Origin: IDS-8 sp040902105 | Lineage (GTDB): Bacteria > Pseudomonadota > Gammaproteobacteria > Steroidobacterales > Woeseiaceae | Reading direction: 5' to 3' | NCBI GenBank assembly: GCA_040902105.1 | Contig: JBBDXW010000052.1 | Location: forward strand, 186,001-250,000 | Length of the DNA: 64,000 bases | Part shown: positions 24,848 through 33,057 of the stretch, in pieces | Layout: each line of letters opens with the position of its first letter | Position numbering within the stretch: position 1 is the stretch's first letter | Position numbers and translations under genes: made by a program | Notes under the pieces: model-generated | Database searches by the model: none | Seen by the model: only the letters and a program-made list of their open reading frames with translations | What the model was told of the DNA's origin: nothing

Positions 24848-26491
24848 TCATCTTTCTCGGGCCGCAATGGACCCCAGGGGAAACCGCGCATCCAGAGTCC
24901 GGACGGCGAAATCCAGCGCCGCATTGCGGTGTCCAGAGCCCGGCGTCATGCCATTGTTGCCGAACTCAATGAACGGGTCGTCCTGTTCGTACGCCGGCCA
25001 GTTCCTCATCTTGCCACCGTTCGGATTGCCCGTCTTGATGAAGCGGCGCTTCGCGCCCTGCATGATCTTCGAGAGTGCAACGTCCGTTTCATCGTATTTT
25101 TCGCCAGCGGTGACGTTGCCGAAGAAATAGGGCACCTCGTCGGCGTGGATCGCCACCTCAGTCTGCCTGTGGTGCCTGGTGAACAGGTAGCGGTAGACGT
25201 TGGGTGTGCGTCGTGCCATGCGCCGGCCCATCTCGCGGGAGGCGAGTCCGAACAGTGTGTCGCCCGTAGCCATTCCGAGCTGGTAGGGAACGTCCGCATC
25301 CGCCGCGACCGAATAGATCTCGAGCGCTTCGCTCCCCAGCGCGCCGTACTCCTCGAGCATGTAGGGCTCGTAGGCCGCTTTTGTGAGGGGGATCGGGGCT
25401 CCGTGCGCGATGAACATGAGGCCTTCGTTCTCGTTGTCGCCGATCATGATCTCCACGGTCTTAAAGTCGCCGTCCTTCCAGGCTTGGCGGTCGCTTTTCG
25501 GCAGTACGTAACCGTCCACGATCGGCAGCCAGTCGATGTAGCTGAAGGGGCCGCTGCGTCCATCGCCCAGCGTGTCGGTGCCGTCCGCGTTGCCCCCGGA
25601 GACAGCCGTCATTGCGAGGATCTCGTCGGCCGGCTTGCTGCGCAATTCTGCGATGTCGCTTCCGAACCTCGCGACGGACCATTCCTCCTGCTGTGCCAGC
25701 GTGCGCTGGGGGTGCCAGGCTGCCGCGCTCTGGATGAGAGCGCGCTTGAAGAGGTCCTTGGCCATCGGTGACGTGAGCAGGTAGCCGATCGACGCGGCAC
25801 CGGCCGAGACTCCGGAGACCGTGACCTGCGCCGGATCGCCGCCGAAGCGGCGGATGTTGTCGCGCACCCATTCGAGGGCGGCAACCTGATCTATGAGCCC
25901 GTAGTTGCCGGAGGCGCCGTGAGGTGACTCGGCCGTCAGGTCCGGGTGCGCAATGAAGCCGAAGGCATTCAGACGGTAGTTCAGGTTCACGTAGACGATG
26001 CCATCCCTGACGTCTCCCATGTTCGTGTTGTATGCGGGATCCGATGCGGCTCCCATGAAATACGCGCCGGGAGGAATCCAGACGTGCACCGGCAGGTCGT
26101 CTCCGGGCTGCGCGTCCGCCGGCTTGTAGACGTTGAGATGCAGGCAATCCTCCGAGACTGCGACGGTGTATGGGTTCCTGGCGAACTGCATGCAGTCCGG
26201 GCCGAAGGCCCTGGCCAGTCGCACTCCTCCCCATGCCGCCGGCGGCACGGGCGGCTTCCATCGCAGCTCTCCGACCGGCGGCGCCGCGAAGGGAATGCCG
26301 CGAAACGCAATCACGCCGGTCTCCGGCTCGAAGCCTTCGAGGACGCCCTGCGCGACCTTGACCTGCAGCGGGCCCTGGAGCTGCGACGAGTCTTCGGGCT
26401 CGTTCGTTTCCTGTGCGCCGGCCGCGGCCGACTGCGCGAGACAGGCGACGAGGAAAAGCGACGGTAGGGAACGCCTGCCTGCGTGCTTCAT
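24848..26491 (-). CDS. Type B carboxylesterase/lipase-like secreted protein
   Basis: 547 residues; ATG preceded by GGGGGAGAT; signal peptide MKHAGRRSLPSLFLVACLAQ. Family hallmarks are GVIAFRGIPFAAPPVG, SEDCLHLNVYKP (113-124), the nucleophile region VTVSGVSAGAAS with S229, and HADEVPYFFG with the probable catalytic His. Two departures are notable: the residue before the nucleophile is Val where most members have Glu (GESAG), and the oxyanion-hole HGGG segment is replaced by WIPPGAYFMG. It may be an esterase with altered specificity or reduced activity. It is the main intact gene of the inner island together with the redox genes. Confidence 0.85.
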   Translation of the reverse strand: MKHAGRRSLPSLFLVACLAQSAAAGAQETNEPEDSSQLQGPLQVKVAQGVLEGFEPETGVIAFRGIPFAAPPVGELRWKPPVPPAAWGGVRLARAFGPDCMQFARNPYTVAVSEDCLHLNVYKPADAQPGDDLPVHVWIPPGAYFMGAASDPAYNTNMGDVRDGIVYVNLNYRLNAFGFIAHPDLTAESPHGASGNYGLIDQVAALEWVRDNIRRFGGDPAQVTVSGVSAGAASIGYLLTSPMAKDLFKRALIQSAAAWHPQRTLAQQEEWSVARFGSDIAELRSKPADEILAMTAVSGGNADGTDTLGDGRSGPFSYIDWLPIVDGYVLPKSDRQAWKDGDFKTVEIMIGDNENEGLMFIAHGAPIPLTKAAYEPYMLEEYGALGSEALEIYSVAADADVPYQLGMATGDTLFGLASREMGRRMARRTPNVYRYLFTRHHRQTEVAIHADEVPYFFGNVTAGEKYDETDVALSKIMQGAKRRFIKTGNPNGGKMRNWPAYEQDDPFIEFGNNGMTPGSGHRNAALDFAVRTLDARFPLGSIAARER

Positions 26492-26880
26492 GAATATCTC
26501 CCCCCTGCAAATACTTGCGAATCGGTATAGGTTTGCACGAACCGACCACCCCGGGGCGCCAGGGCGGACGTTGGTATTGTCGCAGCCGGCGATCCGGTTC
26601 ACTATTCTCCCAACGAAGGAAGTATGAAAATAACGAATCGGGGCCTGGGAATCGGGCGGTTGCCGGATCAGCTTCCCAAAAGCCGGGATTGAAATGACAT
26701 CTCCGAGTTACAGCACCCCTGAATTCCTCAGTGGGTTCTTCACTAACCGCAGCCTGTTCTGGTCGAACAGCCTCCGTGAAACGATTCAGGGCTGTACCCG
26801 GGCTCTTCGCATGGTGGACCGCCGACCGGAAACGCCTCCGCGGAAGTGTGGCGGGGCGGAAGAGGTTAGGATCGCTCGCT
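26492..26880. other. Intergenic region, no gene recognised
   Basis: About 390 bases between the divergent esterase and small membrane protein genes. I see no ORF of recognisable type. The esterase ribosome site lies at its left edge, and GAGGTTAGGAT before 26,881 can serve the membrane protein. Confidence 0.4.
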
Positions 26881-27225
26881 ATGATCGCCTTTCTTCTTCA
26901 CCTCCTCCTGAGCGCGGGCGCACTCCTCCTCGTCGCGCACGTGGTCGACGGCGTACACGTGAGCGGCTTCGGTTCAGCGGTGATCGGCGCACTGGCCCTC
27001 GGCCTGGTGAACGCGATCGTCCGGCCGGTAATGGTGCTGCTGACGCTGCCACTCACGATCGTCACGCTCGGGCTCTTCCTGTTCGTCGTCAATGCGCTGA
27101 TGCTGTGGCTGGTCGCAGCGCTCGTCCCGGGGATCCAGATTGTTGGATTCGGAGCGGCGCTATTGGGCAGCCTGCTGCTTACGGTGCTGAACGTGGTGAT
27201 CGACCGCCTGGCCGCCACGCATTGA
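26881..27225 (+). CDS. Small four-helix membrane protein, phage holin superfamily IV (YvlD-like)
   Basis: 114 residues, almost entirely hydrophobic, with four predicted transmembrane segments. GFGSAVIGALALGLVNAIVR, PVMVLLTLPLTIVTLGLFLF and VNALMLWLVAALVPG are the conserved blocks of the PF04020 family (annotated as phage holin or YvlD). Chromosomal members are inner-membrane proteins of unknown role, not lysis genes. The ATG at 26881 is preferred over upstream starts because only the hydrophobic core is conserved in the family. Confidence 0.82.
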   Translation: MIAFLLHLLLSAGALLLVAHVVDGVHVSGFGSAVIGALALGLVNAIVRPVMVLLTLPLTIVTLGLFLFVVNALMLWLVAALVPGIQIVGFGAALLGSLLLTVLNVVIDRLAATH

Positions 27226-27363
27226 CGCGTGGCAATCGACGCTCCCTCGAGGGAATGATCTCGAAACGGCGAAAGCCCTCCTTCCGGAGCAAGAGAGCGG
27301 GTCGTTCGCACCCTCGACTTGGCTTCACCAGGAGTCCTCCCACGCTTTGTGGCGTTTTGGCCA

Positions 27364-27797
27364 CAAGTGATGTCGCCACGAGCAAGAGCGGCTCGAACGA
27401 CTGGGAATTCGGCGTTTGGGTGGCGTTCGAACCCGGCAGCCTGTACGAAGAAGGCAAGATTTCACGCGGCGGCGCCGGCTTCGGCAACGGCGCGGGCGGC
27501 CCCGGCACCGGGCGGGTCTTCCGCAACACCACGAAAAACGAAGTCGACCTGTTCGAGTACTGGGTGACCGCGGGCGGGCCGATCATTGAAGACCGGCTGT
27601 TCTTCTACGGCATCGTCAATCCGCGCGAGACGGAGCAACGCTTCCAGTCCGAGACCAACGATAGCAACGAATTCGCAGCGCCCGACCAGTTCAGCGTTTT
27701 CGACTACCCCGCCTCGACAACATATTCTGGGGCGGCAAAATCGACTGGGACATCACCGACTACCCCCGTTTTTTTGGCCGGCTCAGCGGCGCCATGA
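27364..27797 (+). pseudogene. Internal fragment of a TonB-dependent receptor, frameshifted
   Basis: The + strand reads TSKSGSNDWEFGVWVAFEPG, NEVDLFEYWVTAGGPIIEDR and LFFYGIVNPRETE, which is the plug/barrel junction and first strands of an Oar-like TonB receptor. Near 27,715 the similarity moves to another frame (DNIFWGGKIDWDITDYPRFF), so a base has been lost or gained. Both the start and the barrel are missing. It is decayed. Confidence 0.7.
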
Positions 27798-27861
27798 CAT
27801 TGCAAGATATCCGTTGTGGTAAAGTTGCAGATCCCTCATAACTCTACCCCAAGGGGGAAAC

Positions 27862-28521
27862 ATGACTCTTAGAATCAATTCCACAGCACCGGATTTCACG
27901 GCCGAGACCACCGAAGGCCGCATCGCTTTTCACGAGTGGATCGGCGATGGCTGGGCCGTGCTGTTCTCGCATCCGAAGGATTTCACGCCGGTATGCACCA
28001 CCGAACTCGGCTACCTGGCCGGAATGAAGTCAGCATTCGAGAAGCGCAACTGCAAGATCATCGGTTTGAGCGTCGATCAGGTTGACGATCACAAAGCCTG
28101 GCTCAAAGATATCGAGGAGACGCAGGGCCATGCTGTCAGCTACCCGCTGATCGGCGATCCCGAACTGAAGGTCGCGAAGCTGTACGACATGCTTCCGGAT
28201 GACGCGGGCGAGACCGCAAAAGGGCGCACGGCTGCGGACAACGCTACCGTGCGATCGGTATTCCTGATCGGGCCCGACAAGAAGATCAAGGCGATGCTGA
28301 TGTATCCGATGACCACGGGCCGCAACTTCGATGAGATTCTCCGGTTACTCGACTCGAATCAGCTCACGGCTCTGCACAAGGTAGCGACCCCGGTCAACTG
28401 GCAGCCGGGCGAGGACGTCATCATCGTTCCTTCGGTGCCGGATGATGAGGCGCGGCAGAAGTACCCGGAGGGCTGGAAGTCTCCGAAGCCTTACATCCGT
28501 ATCGTGTCGCAGCCCCATTGA
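27862..28521 (+). CDS. 1-Cys peroxiredoxin (Prx6 subfamily)
   Basis: 219 residues; AAGGGGGAAAC precedes the ATG. DFTPVCTTELG holds the peroxidatic Cys45 with the PxxxTxxC environment, and the C-terminal extension (VNWQPGEDVIIVPSVPDDEA, KYPEGWKSPKPYIR) is that of the Prx6 group. It reduces peroxides in the cytoplasm. No second resolving Cys in the usual place is seen. The cysteine synthase gene follows 35 bases later, a reasonable pairing for thiol-based redox defence. Confidence 0.9.
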   Translation: MTLRINSTAPDFTAETTEGRIAFHEWIGDGWAVLFSHPKDFTPVCTTELGYLAGMKSAFEKRNCKIIGLSVDQVDDHKAWLKDIEETQGHAVSYPLIGDPELKVAKLYDMLPDDAGETAKGRTAADNATVRSVFLIGPDKKIKAMLMYPMTTGRNFDEILRLLDSNQLTALHKVATPVNWQPGEDVIIVPSVPDDEARQKYPEGWKSPKPYIRIVSQPH

Positions 28522-28556
28522 GTGCCGGCTGACCGCGCCGGCGGGTCCTGAGTCCG

Positions 28557-29543
28557 TTGAAGTATCACAAGGATTTCGTCGCCGCGGTCGGCAACACGCC
28601 GCTCTTTCGCCTCAACGGCCCGAGTGATGCGACCGGCTGCGAAATTTTCGGCAAGGGCGAGTTCCTCAATCCGAGCGGTTCGGTAAAGGATCGCGCGGCG
28701 AAGGCGATCATCCTCGCGGCGGAAGCGAGCGGCGCTCTTCGACCAGGCGGCACGGTGGTCGAGGGTACTGCCGGCAATACCGGCATCGGGCTTGCGCACA
28801 TCTGCAACGCGCGCGGCTATCGCTGCATCATCGTGATCCCCGAGACCCAATCGCCGGAGAAGCTCGACATCCTGCGGGCGCTGGGCGCCGAAGTGCGCCC
28901 GGTGCCGGCGGTACCGTACAAGGATCCAAACAACTTCCAGAAGCTTGCCGGCCGGCTCGCAGCCGAAATGGACAACGCCATCTGGGCGAACCAGTTCGAC
29001 AACCTCGCCAATCGAGACGCGCACCGCGAGACGACCGGCCCGGAAATCTGGCGCGATACCGAAGGCAAAATCGACGCGTTCGTCTCCACCTCGGGAACCG
29101 GCGGCACCATTGCCGGGACGTCGATGTTCCTCAAGTCCAGGAACCCGAAGGTGTTGACCGTTCTCGCCGATCCGACCGGAACGGCGACGTGGCACTACGT
29201 AAAGCATGGTGAGGCGAAGGTCGTCGGCGGCTCGTCGATTTCCGAGGGGATCGGCAGCACCCGAATCACGGCGAACTTCGAAGGCGCACCGATCGATGAC
29301 GCCGAGATGATTCCCGACCAGGAGTGTGTCGATATCGTGTATCGGTTGCTTTACGAAGAGGGACTGTTTCTCGGAGGTTCGTCCGGCATCAACGTCGCCG
29401 CGGCGATTCGTGTCGCGAAAAACCTGGGTCCCGGGCACGTTGTCGTTACGCTGCTCTGCGATACCGGCGGCCGCTACCAGTCACGCCTGTACAGCCCCGG
29501 GTGGCTGGAGGCAAAGAGATTGTCGGTGCCGCCTGCCCGGTGA
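28557..29543 (+). CDS. Cysteine synthase-like PLP enzyme
   Basis: 328 residues from a TTG start (no ATG upstream in frame). Fold-type II PLP enzyme: NPSGSVKDRAAKA with the PLP lysine K44, the GTAGNTGIGLA substrate loop, STSGTGGTIAG phosphate-binding loop and GGSSGINVAAA. It is of the CysK/O-acetylserine sulfhydrylase type, converting O-acetylserine and sulfide into cysteine; a cystathionine beta-synthase-like role is an alternative. The loop reads GTAGNTG where canonical CysK has TSGNTG, a feature of a distinct subgroup. The gene ends close to an IS91-like tail. Confidence 0.85.
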   Translation: MKYHKDFVAAVGNTPLFRLNGPSDATGCEIFGKGEFLNPSGSVKDRAAKAIILAAEASGALRPGGTVVEGTAGNTGIGLAHICNARGYRCIIVIPETQSPEKLDILRALGAEVRPVPAVPYKDPNNFQKLAGRLAAEMDNAIWANQFDNLANRDAHRETTGPEIWRDTEGKIDAFVSTSGTGGTIAGTSMFLKSRNPKVLTVLADPTGTATWHYVKHGEAKVVGGSSISEGIGSTRITANFEGAPIDDAEMIPDQECVDIVYRLLYEEGLFLGGSSGINVAAAIRVAKNLGPGHVVVTLLCDTGGRYQSRLYSPGWLEAKRLSVPPAR

Positions 29544-29552
29544 GAAAGATAG

Positions 29553-29732
29553 ACTGAAACTTTTCTCGAGATCGAGACCTGCCAGTGCTGCGGCGGCCGG
29601 CTGCGCGTCATCGCCAGCATCGAGGCGCCCCCCGTCATCGCGCGGATTCTTGAGCACCTCGGCCGCGACGCCGAGTCCGTCGATCCCGCGCATCCGAGCC
29701 GCGCGCCGCCCGAGTGTGATCGGTCGATCTGA
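29553..29732 (+). pseudogene. C-terminal tail of an IS91-like transposase
   Basis: The frame ending in TGA at 29730 reads FLEIETCQCCGGRLRVIASI, then EAPPVIARILEHLG and a Pro-rich end. The ETCxxCGGxxRVIAxIExPxVIxxILxHL pattern is the usual C-terminus of IS91-family and related Y2/HUH transposases. Only about 55 residues remain, directly after the cysteine synthase gene. Confidence 0.65.
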
Positions 29733-29939
29733 CTGCCGCTCCTCCGGCCCGGGCCACCGCGCCGCGACGGGCACGTCTTGGCTTGAGGCCGCGAGCTGCC
29801 CGCGCCCGCCGGCATTTCGAGCTCAGACGCGAACATTTCGATGCCGGAACGCCGAGGGACCGGGCCGGTTCGACCCCATGACGCCCTCGACCGAGCCGCC
29901 CACTGACCATCACCGCCTCGCCTGTCCGCGAATTGGGTG

Positions 29940-30013
29940 CGCGCCCGGAGAGATTCGAACTCCCGACCACCTGGTTCGAAGCCAGGTACTCTATCCAACT
30001 GAGCTACGGGCGC
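29940..30013 (-). tRNA. tRNA-Arg(TCG)
   Basis: Complete cloverleaf on the minus strand: acceptor GCGCCCG pairs CGGGCGC, D-arm AGCTCAGTTGGATAGAG, anticodon stem CCTGG/CCAGG with loop CTTCGAA (anticodon TCG at 29977-29979, reading CGA), and T-arm with GTTCGAATC. The CCA end is not encoded. Its 3' part is repeated at 7,005 and 24,224, so this gene is the integration target for the stacked islands. It remains intact. Confidence 0.93.
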
Positions 30014-30079
30014 GTTGGTTTGGGGCCGGCATTGTAACCGCATGCCCGCGAAAGCTCTATTGCGTCACAAACCAGGCTT

Positions 30080-30196
30080 CTACCCCGGCAAATAAGCTCC
30101 GTAAATAAGGTGAACCGGTGCCTCGAGAGGGCGATAGAAGATCCCCGGCTTACCAGGATTTTTTCCGGGCTTTGGATCAGGCGATGTTTCTGACAT
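30080..30196 (-). CDS. Possible 38-residue protein
   Basis: An ATG at 30194-30196 opens a short frame (MSETSPDPKPGKNPGKPGIF, ending YLPG then TAG). The Pro/Lys/Gly-rich first half and hydrophobic second half look protein-like, and codon choice agrees with the flanks. No ribosome site is obvious and no family is known to me. Treat as tentative. Confidence 0.3.
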   Translation of the reverse strand: MSETSPDPKPGKNPGKPGIFYRPLEAPVHLIYGAYLPG

Positions 30197-30237
30197 TGCA
30201 TGGGGTTGAGGGTGAGAGGTCGCCCGCGGGACGGCTA

Positions 30238-31668
30238 CTACAGAGGCACGATTTGCTCGCGTCGCGCTGCCTCGTTCATTTCGTGCTCGCTGGGTTCCAT
30301 TCTCAGGAAGATCAGCGCGACGACGCCTAGCAGCGAGCCCGTCGCCAGGATCATCGATACCGCGGGCAGGCTCATCCCTCCCTGGAACAGGAAACCTGCG
30401 AGCACAGGCGAAAGCATGGCGCCGCCGCGGCCGAGGCCAATGGAGAATCCCGTCCCGGAGGCTCGTACGTGCGTGGGGTAGGAATGTGCGAAAAGCGCAT
30501 ACAACCCGACCACGCCGGCATTGGTGAAGAAGCCCGCTGCCCCTGACACCAGCGACAGCATCGCAAGATTGTCGGGGCTCAAGCCGAACACCGAAACCAT
30601 CACGGTGGACATGAGCAGCACTCCGATGGTCAGCGCCTTGACGTTGTAGCGTAACGTAAGGAACCCGAACAGTGCGCCGCCAAGTGCGCCGCCCACGTTC
30701 GCCCAGACGAGCACACCCACCGCCGAAGACGCCTCGAAGCCCATATCGACCACGATCTTCGGTACCCACTTGAGGATGAAATAGAACGTTGTGATGTGGA
30801 AGAAGTAAGCGAGCGTCACGATAAGAGTCGTCGCGATCAATCCAGGCGAGAAAATACCTGCCAGTGACCGTTTGCGCTCCTCCGGCGGGATTTCCGGCAG
30901 CGCCTGCAGCGCGGAGTGACGCATGCGCCTCAGCGTACTGTTGATGGACTCGAGCGCGCCTGCCGGCCGCTTTTGCGCGAGCCAGTGGACCGATTCCGGA
31001 ACCAGGAAGTACACCAGCGGAATACAGGACGCCGTCATGACGGTGCCGAGGTAGAAAACGGCGCGCCAGTCGTAGATTTTCAGGAGCTGTGCCGCGATGG
31101 TGCCGCCGACGACCGCGCCGATCGGGTAACCGATCGTCATCAGGGACACGCTCAGGTGCTTGCGTTTTGCATTCGAGAATTCGGCCGCGACCGCGTTGAT
31201 CGCAGCCAGCATGCCGCCGATGCCGAGCCCGGTGATGACTCGCCAGATGGCCAACCCTGCAATCGTGCTCACCGTCGTCACCATGAACATGCCGGCAGTC
31301 ATGACGGCGAGGCAGCCAAGCATCGCTTTTCGCCGGCCTATCCTGTCGGCGACCCGCCCGAGGAAGATCGATCCGGCGCCCATCCCGATGAGTTCCATCG
31401 CCAGCACGATACCGAGTGCTGCCCTGTCGATACCCCATTCGGACGCAATGCCGGGTGATGCGAAACTGATGGAGAGCACGTCGAAGCCGTCCAGTGCGTT
31501 CAGCACCACGGTCATCGCAACCGCAATCACCTGCATGCGGCTCATCGGCGATTGCGAGATGAGTTTTTGCGGATCCGCGTTGATTGGCCCGGTCTCCCCC
31601 TGGCGTCGTAGTATAACCGGAAGGCCCGCTCGCACCCGGCCTGGTCGCGTGCTTGTATGGTTAGTCAA
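30238..31668 (-). CDS. MFS transporter, aromatic acid:H+ symporter (AAHS) type
   Basis: Up to 476 residues with 12 predicted transmembrane segments. LNALDGFDVLSISFASPGI holds the DGFD motif of AAHS transporters such as PcaK; GRVADRIGRRKAM is the MFS loop 2-3 motif, and VYFLVPESVHWL follows helix 6. It should import an aromatic acid such as 4-hydroxybenzoate, protocatechuate or vanillate for the adjacent lig genes. The listed TTG start is only 14 bases from the divergent lysR start; a GTG at RVRAG or the ATG at 31,545 (MSRMQVIAV) is more plausible for leaving room for a promoter. Confidence 0.85.
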   Translation of the reverse strand: MTNHTSTRPGRVRAGLPVILRRQGETGPINADPQKLISQSPMSRMQVIAVAMTVVLNALDGFDVLSISFASPGIASEWGIDRAALGIVLAMELIGMGAGSIFLGRVADRIGRRKAMLGCLAVMTAGMFMVTTVSTIAGLAIWRVITGLGIGGMLAAINAVAAEFSNAKRKHLSVSLMTIGYPIGAVVGGTIAAQLLKIYDWRAVFYLGTVMTASCIPLVYFLVPESVHWLAQKRPAGALESINSTLRRMRHSALQALPEIPPEERKRSLAGIFSPGLIATTLIVTLAYFFHITTFYFILKWVPKIVVDMGFEASSAVGVLVWANVGGALGGALFGFLTLRYNVKALTIGVLLMSTVMVSVFGLSPDNLAMLSLVSGAAGFFTNAGVVGLYALFAHSYPTHVRASGTGFSIGLGRGGAMLSPVLAGFLFQGGMSLPAVSMILATGSLLGVVALIFLRMEPSEHEMNEAARREQIVPL

Positions 31669-31682
31669 GAAAAGGTAATGGC

Positions 31683-32936
31683 ATGCAGGAAATAGGAATC
31701 CGGCAGGCGCGGGTATTCCTCGCCGTCGCCGAATGCCGGAGTGTTACGCGAGCCGCCAGGGCCTTGAGTCGTTCGCAGACGTCGGTAACGAAGTCCCTGC
31801 ACGATCTGGAAAGCCAGATCGGCGAGAAGCTGTTCGACCGTTCCTCCAAGGGCGTCAGCCTGACCGCATTCGGTGAATGCCTGTTGCAGCGCGTGGGCGA
31901 AGCTGCCCAGGCCTTCGCGGCGGCCGGTGAACTTGTCCCCCCGGCATCGCTGCAGCGCTCGTCCAGCACCGCCCGATTCTTTCGCATGGACGTTTCCGAC
32001 CGCTGGCTTGATGCGTTTCTCGCCGTCGCCGAACACCAGAACATCGCCTCCGCGGCGCTTCACCTCGGCCTGACATCGGCAGCGGTTTCATCATCGCTTC
32101 GCAAGCTGGAGGACACCCTCAACACCAGCCTCTTCGAGCGGTCGCCGACCGCCATGACGCCGACCCCGTTCGGCCGAGAGCTGTCGAAATACGTCAAGCT
32201 GGCCCGCAGTCACCTGCGCAGCGCCAACGACGAAATCGCAGGCTTGCGCGGCGTCAAGCGCGGCCGGCTCGTTGTCGGCACCTTGCCGCTGCTCCGCACG
32301 ATCATCGTGCCGAGAGCGATCACCCGCCTGCTCGAGGAACACTCGTACCTGGACATATCGACCGTGGAAGGACCGTACGACGATCTTGTGGCCGGGTTGC
32401 GCTGCGGCGACATCGACCTGGTTTTCGGCGCCCTGCGCGGCAATGTCGCGGACAAGGACCTGCTGGAAGAAGCCATGTTCGACGAAGGACTCGCGGCGAT
32501 CGTCCGGGCCGGACACCCGCTGGTCGACCGGCCGCGAGTGGAATGGCACGACCTGCTCAGGTACCAGTGGATCCTGCCGCGGCGCGGCACGCCGACACGA
32601 GCCCTGTTCGAGCAGACGATCCTCGGCCGTGGGCTGCAGCTACCGCTGCACGTGATCGAGACCAGTTCGCTGGTCATGTTGCGCGGCCTGCTGCTGGAGA
32701 GTGACCGCGTCACGATTCTTTCCAGGCACCAGATCCGCTTCGAGGAGCAGGCGGGCCTGCTGGCGACGCTCCCTTTCGAACTTCGTGGCACCGAGCGCCC
32801 GATCGGCATGACCCGGCGGCGAATCGGCGCACTCTCGCCCGCGGCGGAATTGTTCGTCCGGCAGGTCCGCGCCGCGGCCGCGGAGTTCATGGCTTGCGAG
32901 CGCGTCATCGAGCGCGGAATGCTTACCGGGTCATGA
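31683..32936 (+). CDS. LysR-type regulator with two tandem N-terminal HTH domains
   Basis: 417 residues, about 100 longer than ordinary LysR proteins. Two complete winged-HTH domains are visible: residues 4-65 (FLAVAECRSVTRAARAL, SLHDLESQIGEKLFDRSS) and 108-170 (FLAVAEHQNIASAALHLG, SLRKLEDTLNTSLFERSP). A normal effector domain follows (GRLVVGTLPLLRT, DIDLVFGALRG). It lies between the transporter and ligM and probably responds to an aromatic ligand of the pathway. Two HTH units per subunit would give eight in a tetramer, suggesting an extended or double operator. Both HTHs look intact. Confidence 0.88.
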   Translation: MQEIGIRQARVFLAVAECRSVTRAARALSRSQTSVTKSLHDLESQIGEKLFDRSSKGVSLTAFGECLLQRVGEAAQAFAAAGELVPPASLQRSSSTARFFRMDVSDRWLDAFLAVAEHQNIASAALHLGLTSAAVSSSLRKLEDTLNTSLFERSPTAMTPTPFGRELSKYVKLARSHLRSANDEIAGLRGVKRGRLVVGTLPLLRTIIVPRAITRLLEEHSYLDISTVEGPYDDLVAGLRCGDIDLVFGALRGNVADKDLLEEAMFDEGLAAIVRAGHPLVDRPRVEWHDLLRYQWILPRRGTPTRALFEQTILGRGLQLPLHVIETSSLVMLRGLLLESDRVTILSRHQIRFEEQAGLLATLPFELRGTERPIGMTRRRIGALSPAAELFVRQVRAAAAEFMACERVIERGMLTGS

Positions 32937-32990
32937 AATTTTCGTTCGACGGGTGGAGACTCGGGCCACCTTCTGGCAATTTGCAGGCAG

Positions 32991-33040
32991 CCTGACTCAG
33001 GGTGAGATTGTGGTTCGGCGCCCACGTCAGGTCGCCTGAC
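32991..33040. promoter_or_regulatory. Two short palindromes upstream of ligM
   Basis: CCTGA-C-TCAGG at 32991-33001 and GTCAGG-TCG-CCTGAC at 33026-33040 lie 57 and 18 bases before the ligM ATG and share the CCTGA/TCAGG half-site. They are candidate sites for the neighbouring LysR regulator. No matching pair was found at the lig operon promoter. Confidence 0.4.
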
Positions 33041-33057
33041 TGCGGAAGGTGGAAGCG

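Noticed and set aside
24305..25771. Long + strand ORF opposite the carboxylesterase
   Set aside because: It is antisense to a gene with clear family motifs and shows the Arg/Val-rich composition of a high-GC shadow frame.
26881..27225. Phage lysis holin and hence a prophage
   Set aside because: The family name is historical. Chromosomal PF04020 proteins are common, and no phage structural or lysis genes are nearby.
26694..27797. A 367-codon ORF on the + strand as a single protein
   Set aside because: It joins a frame antisense in character to the small membrane protein region with a decayed TonB-receptor fragment. Only the part after 27,364 resembles a protein, and that part is frameshifted.
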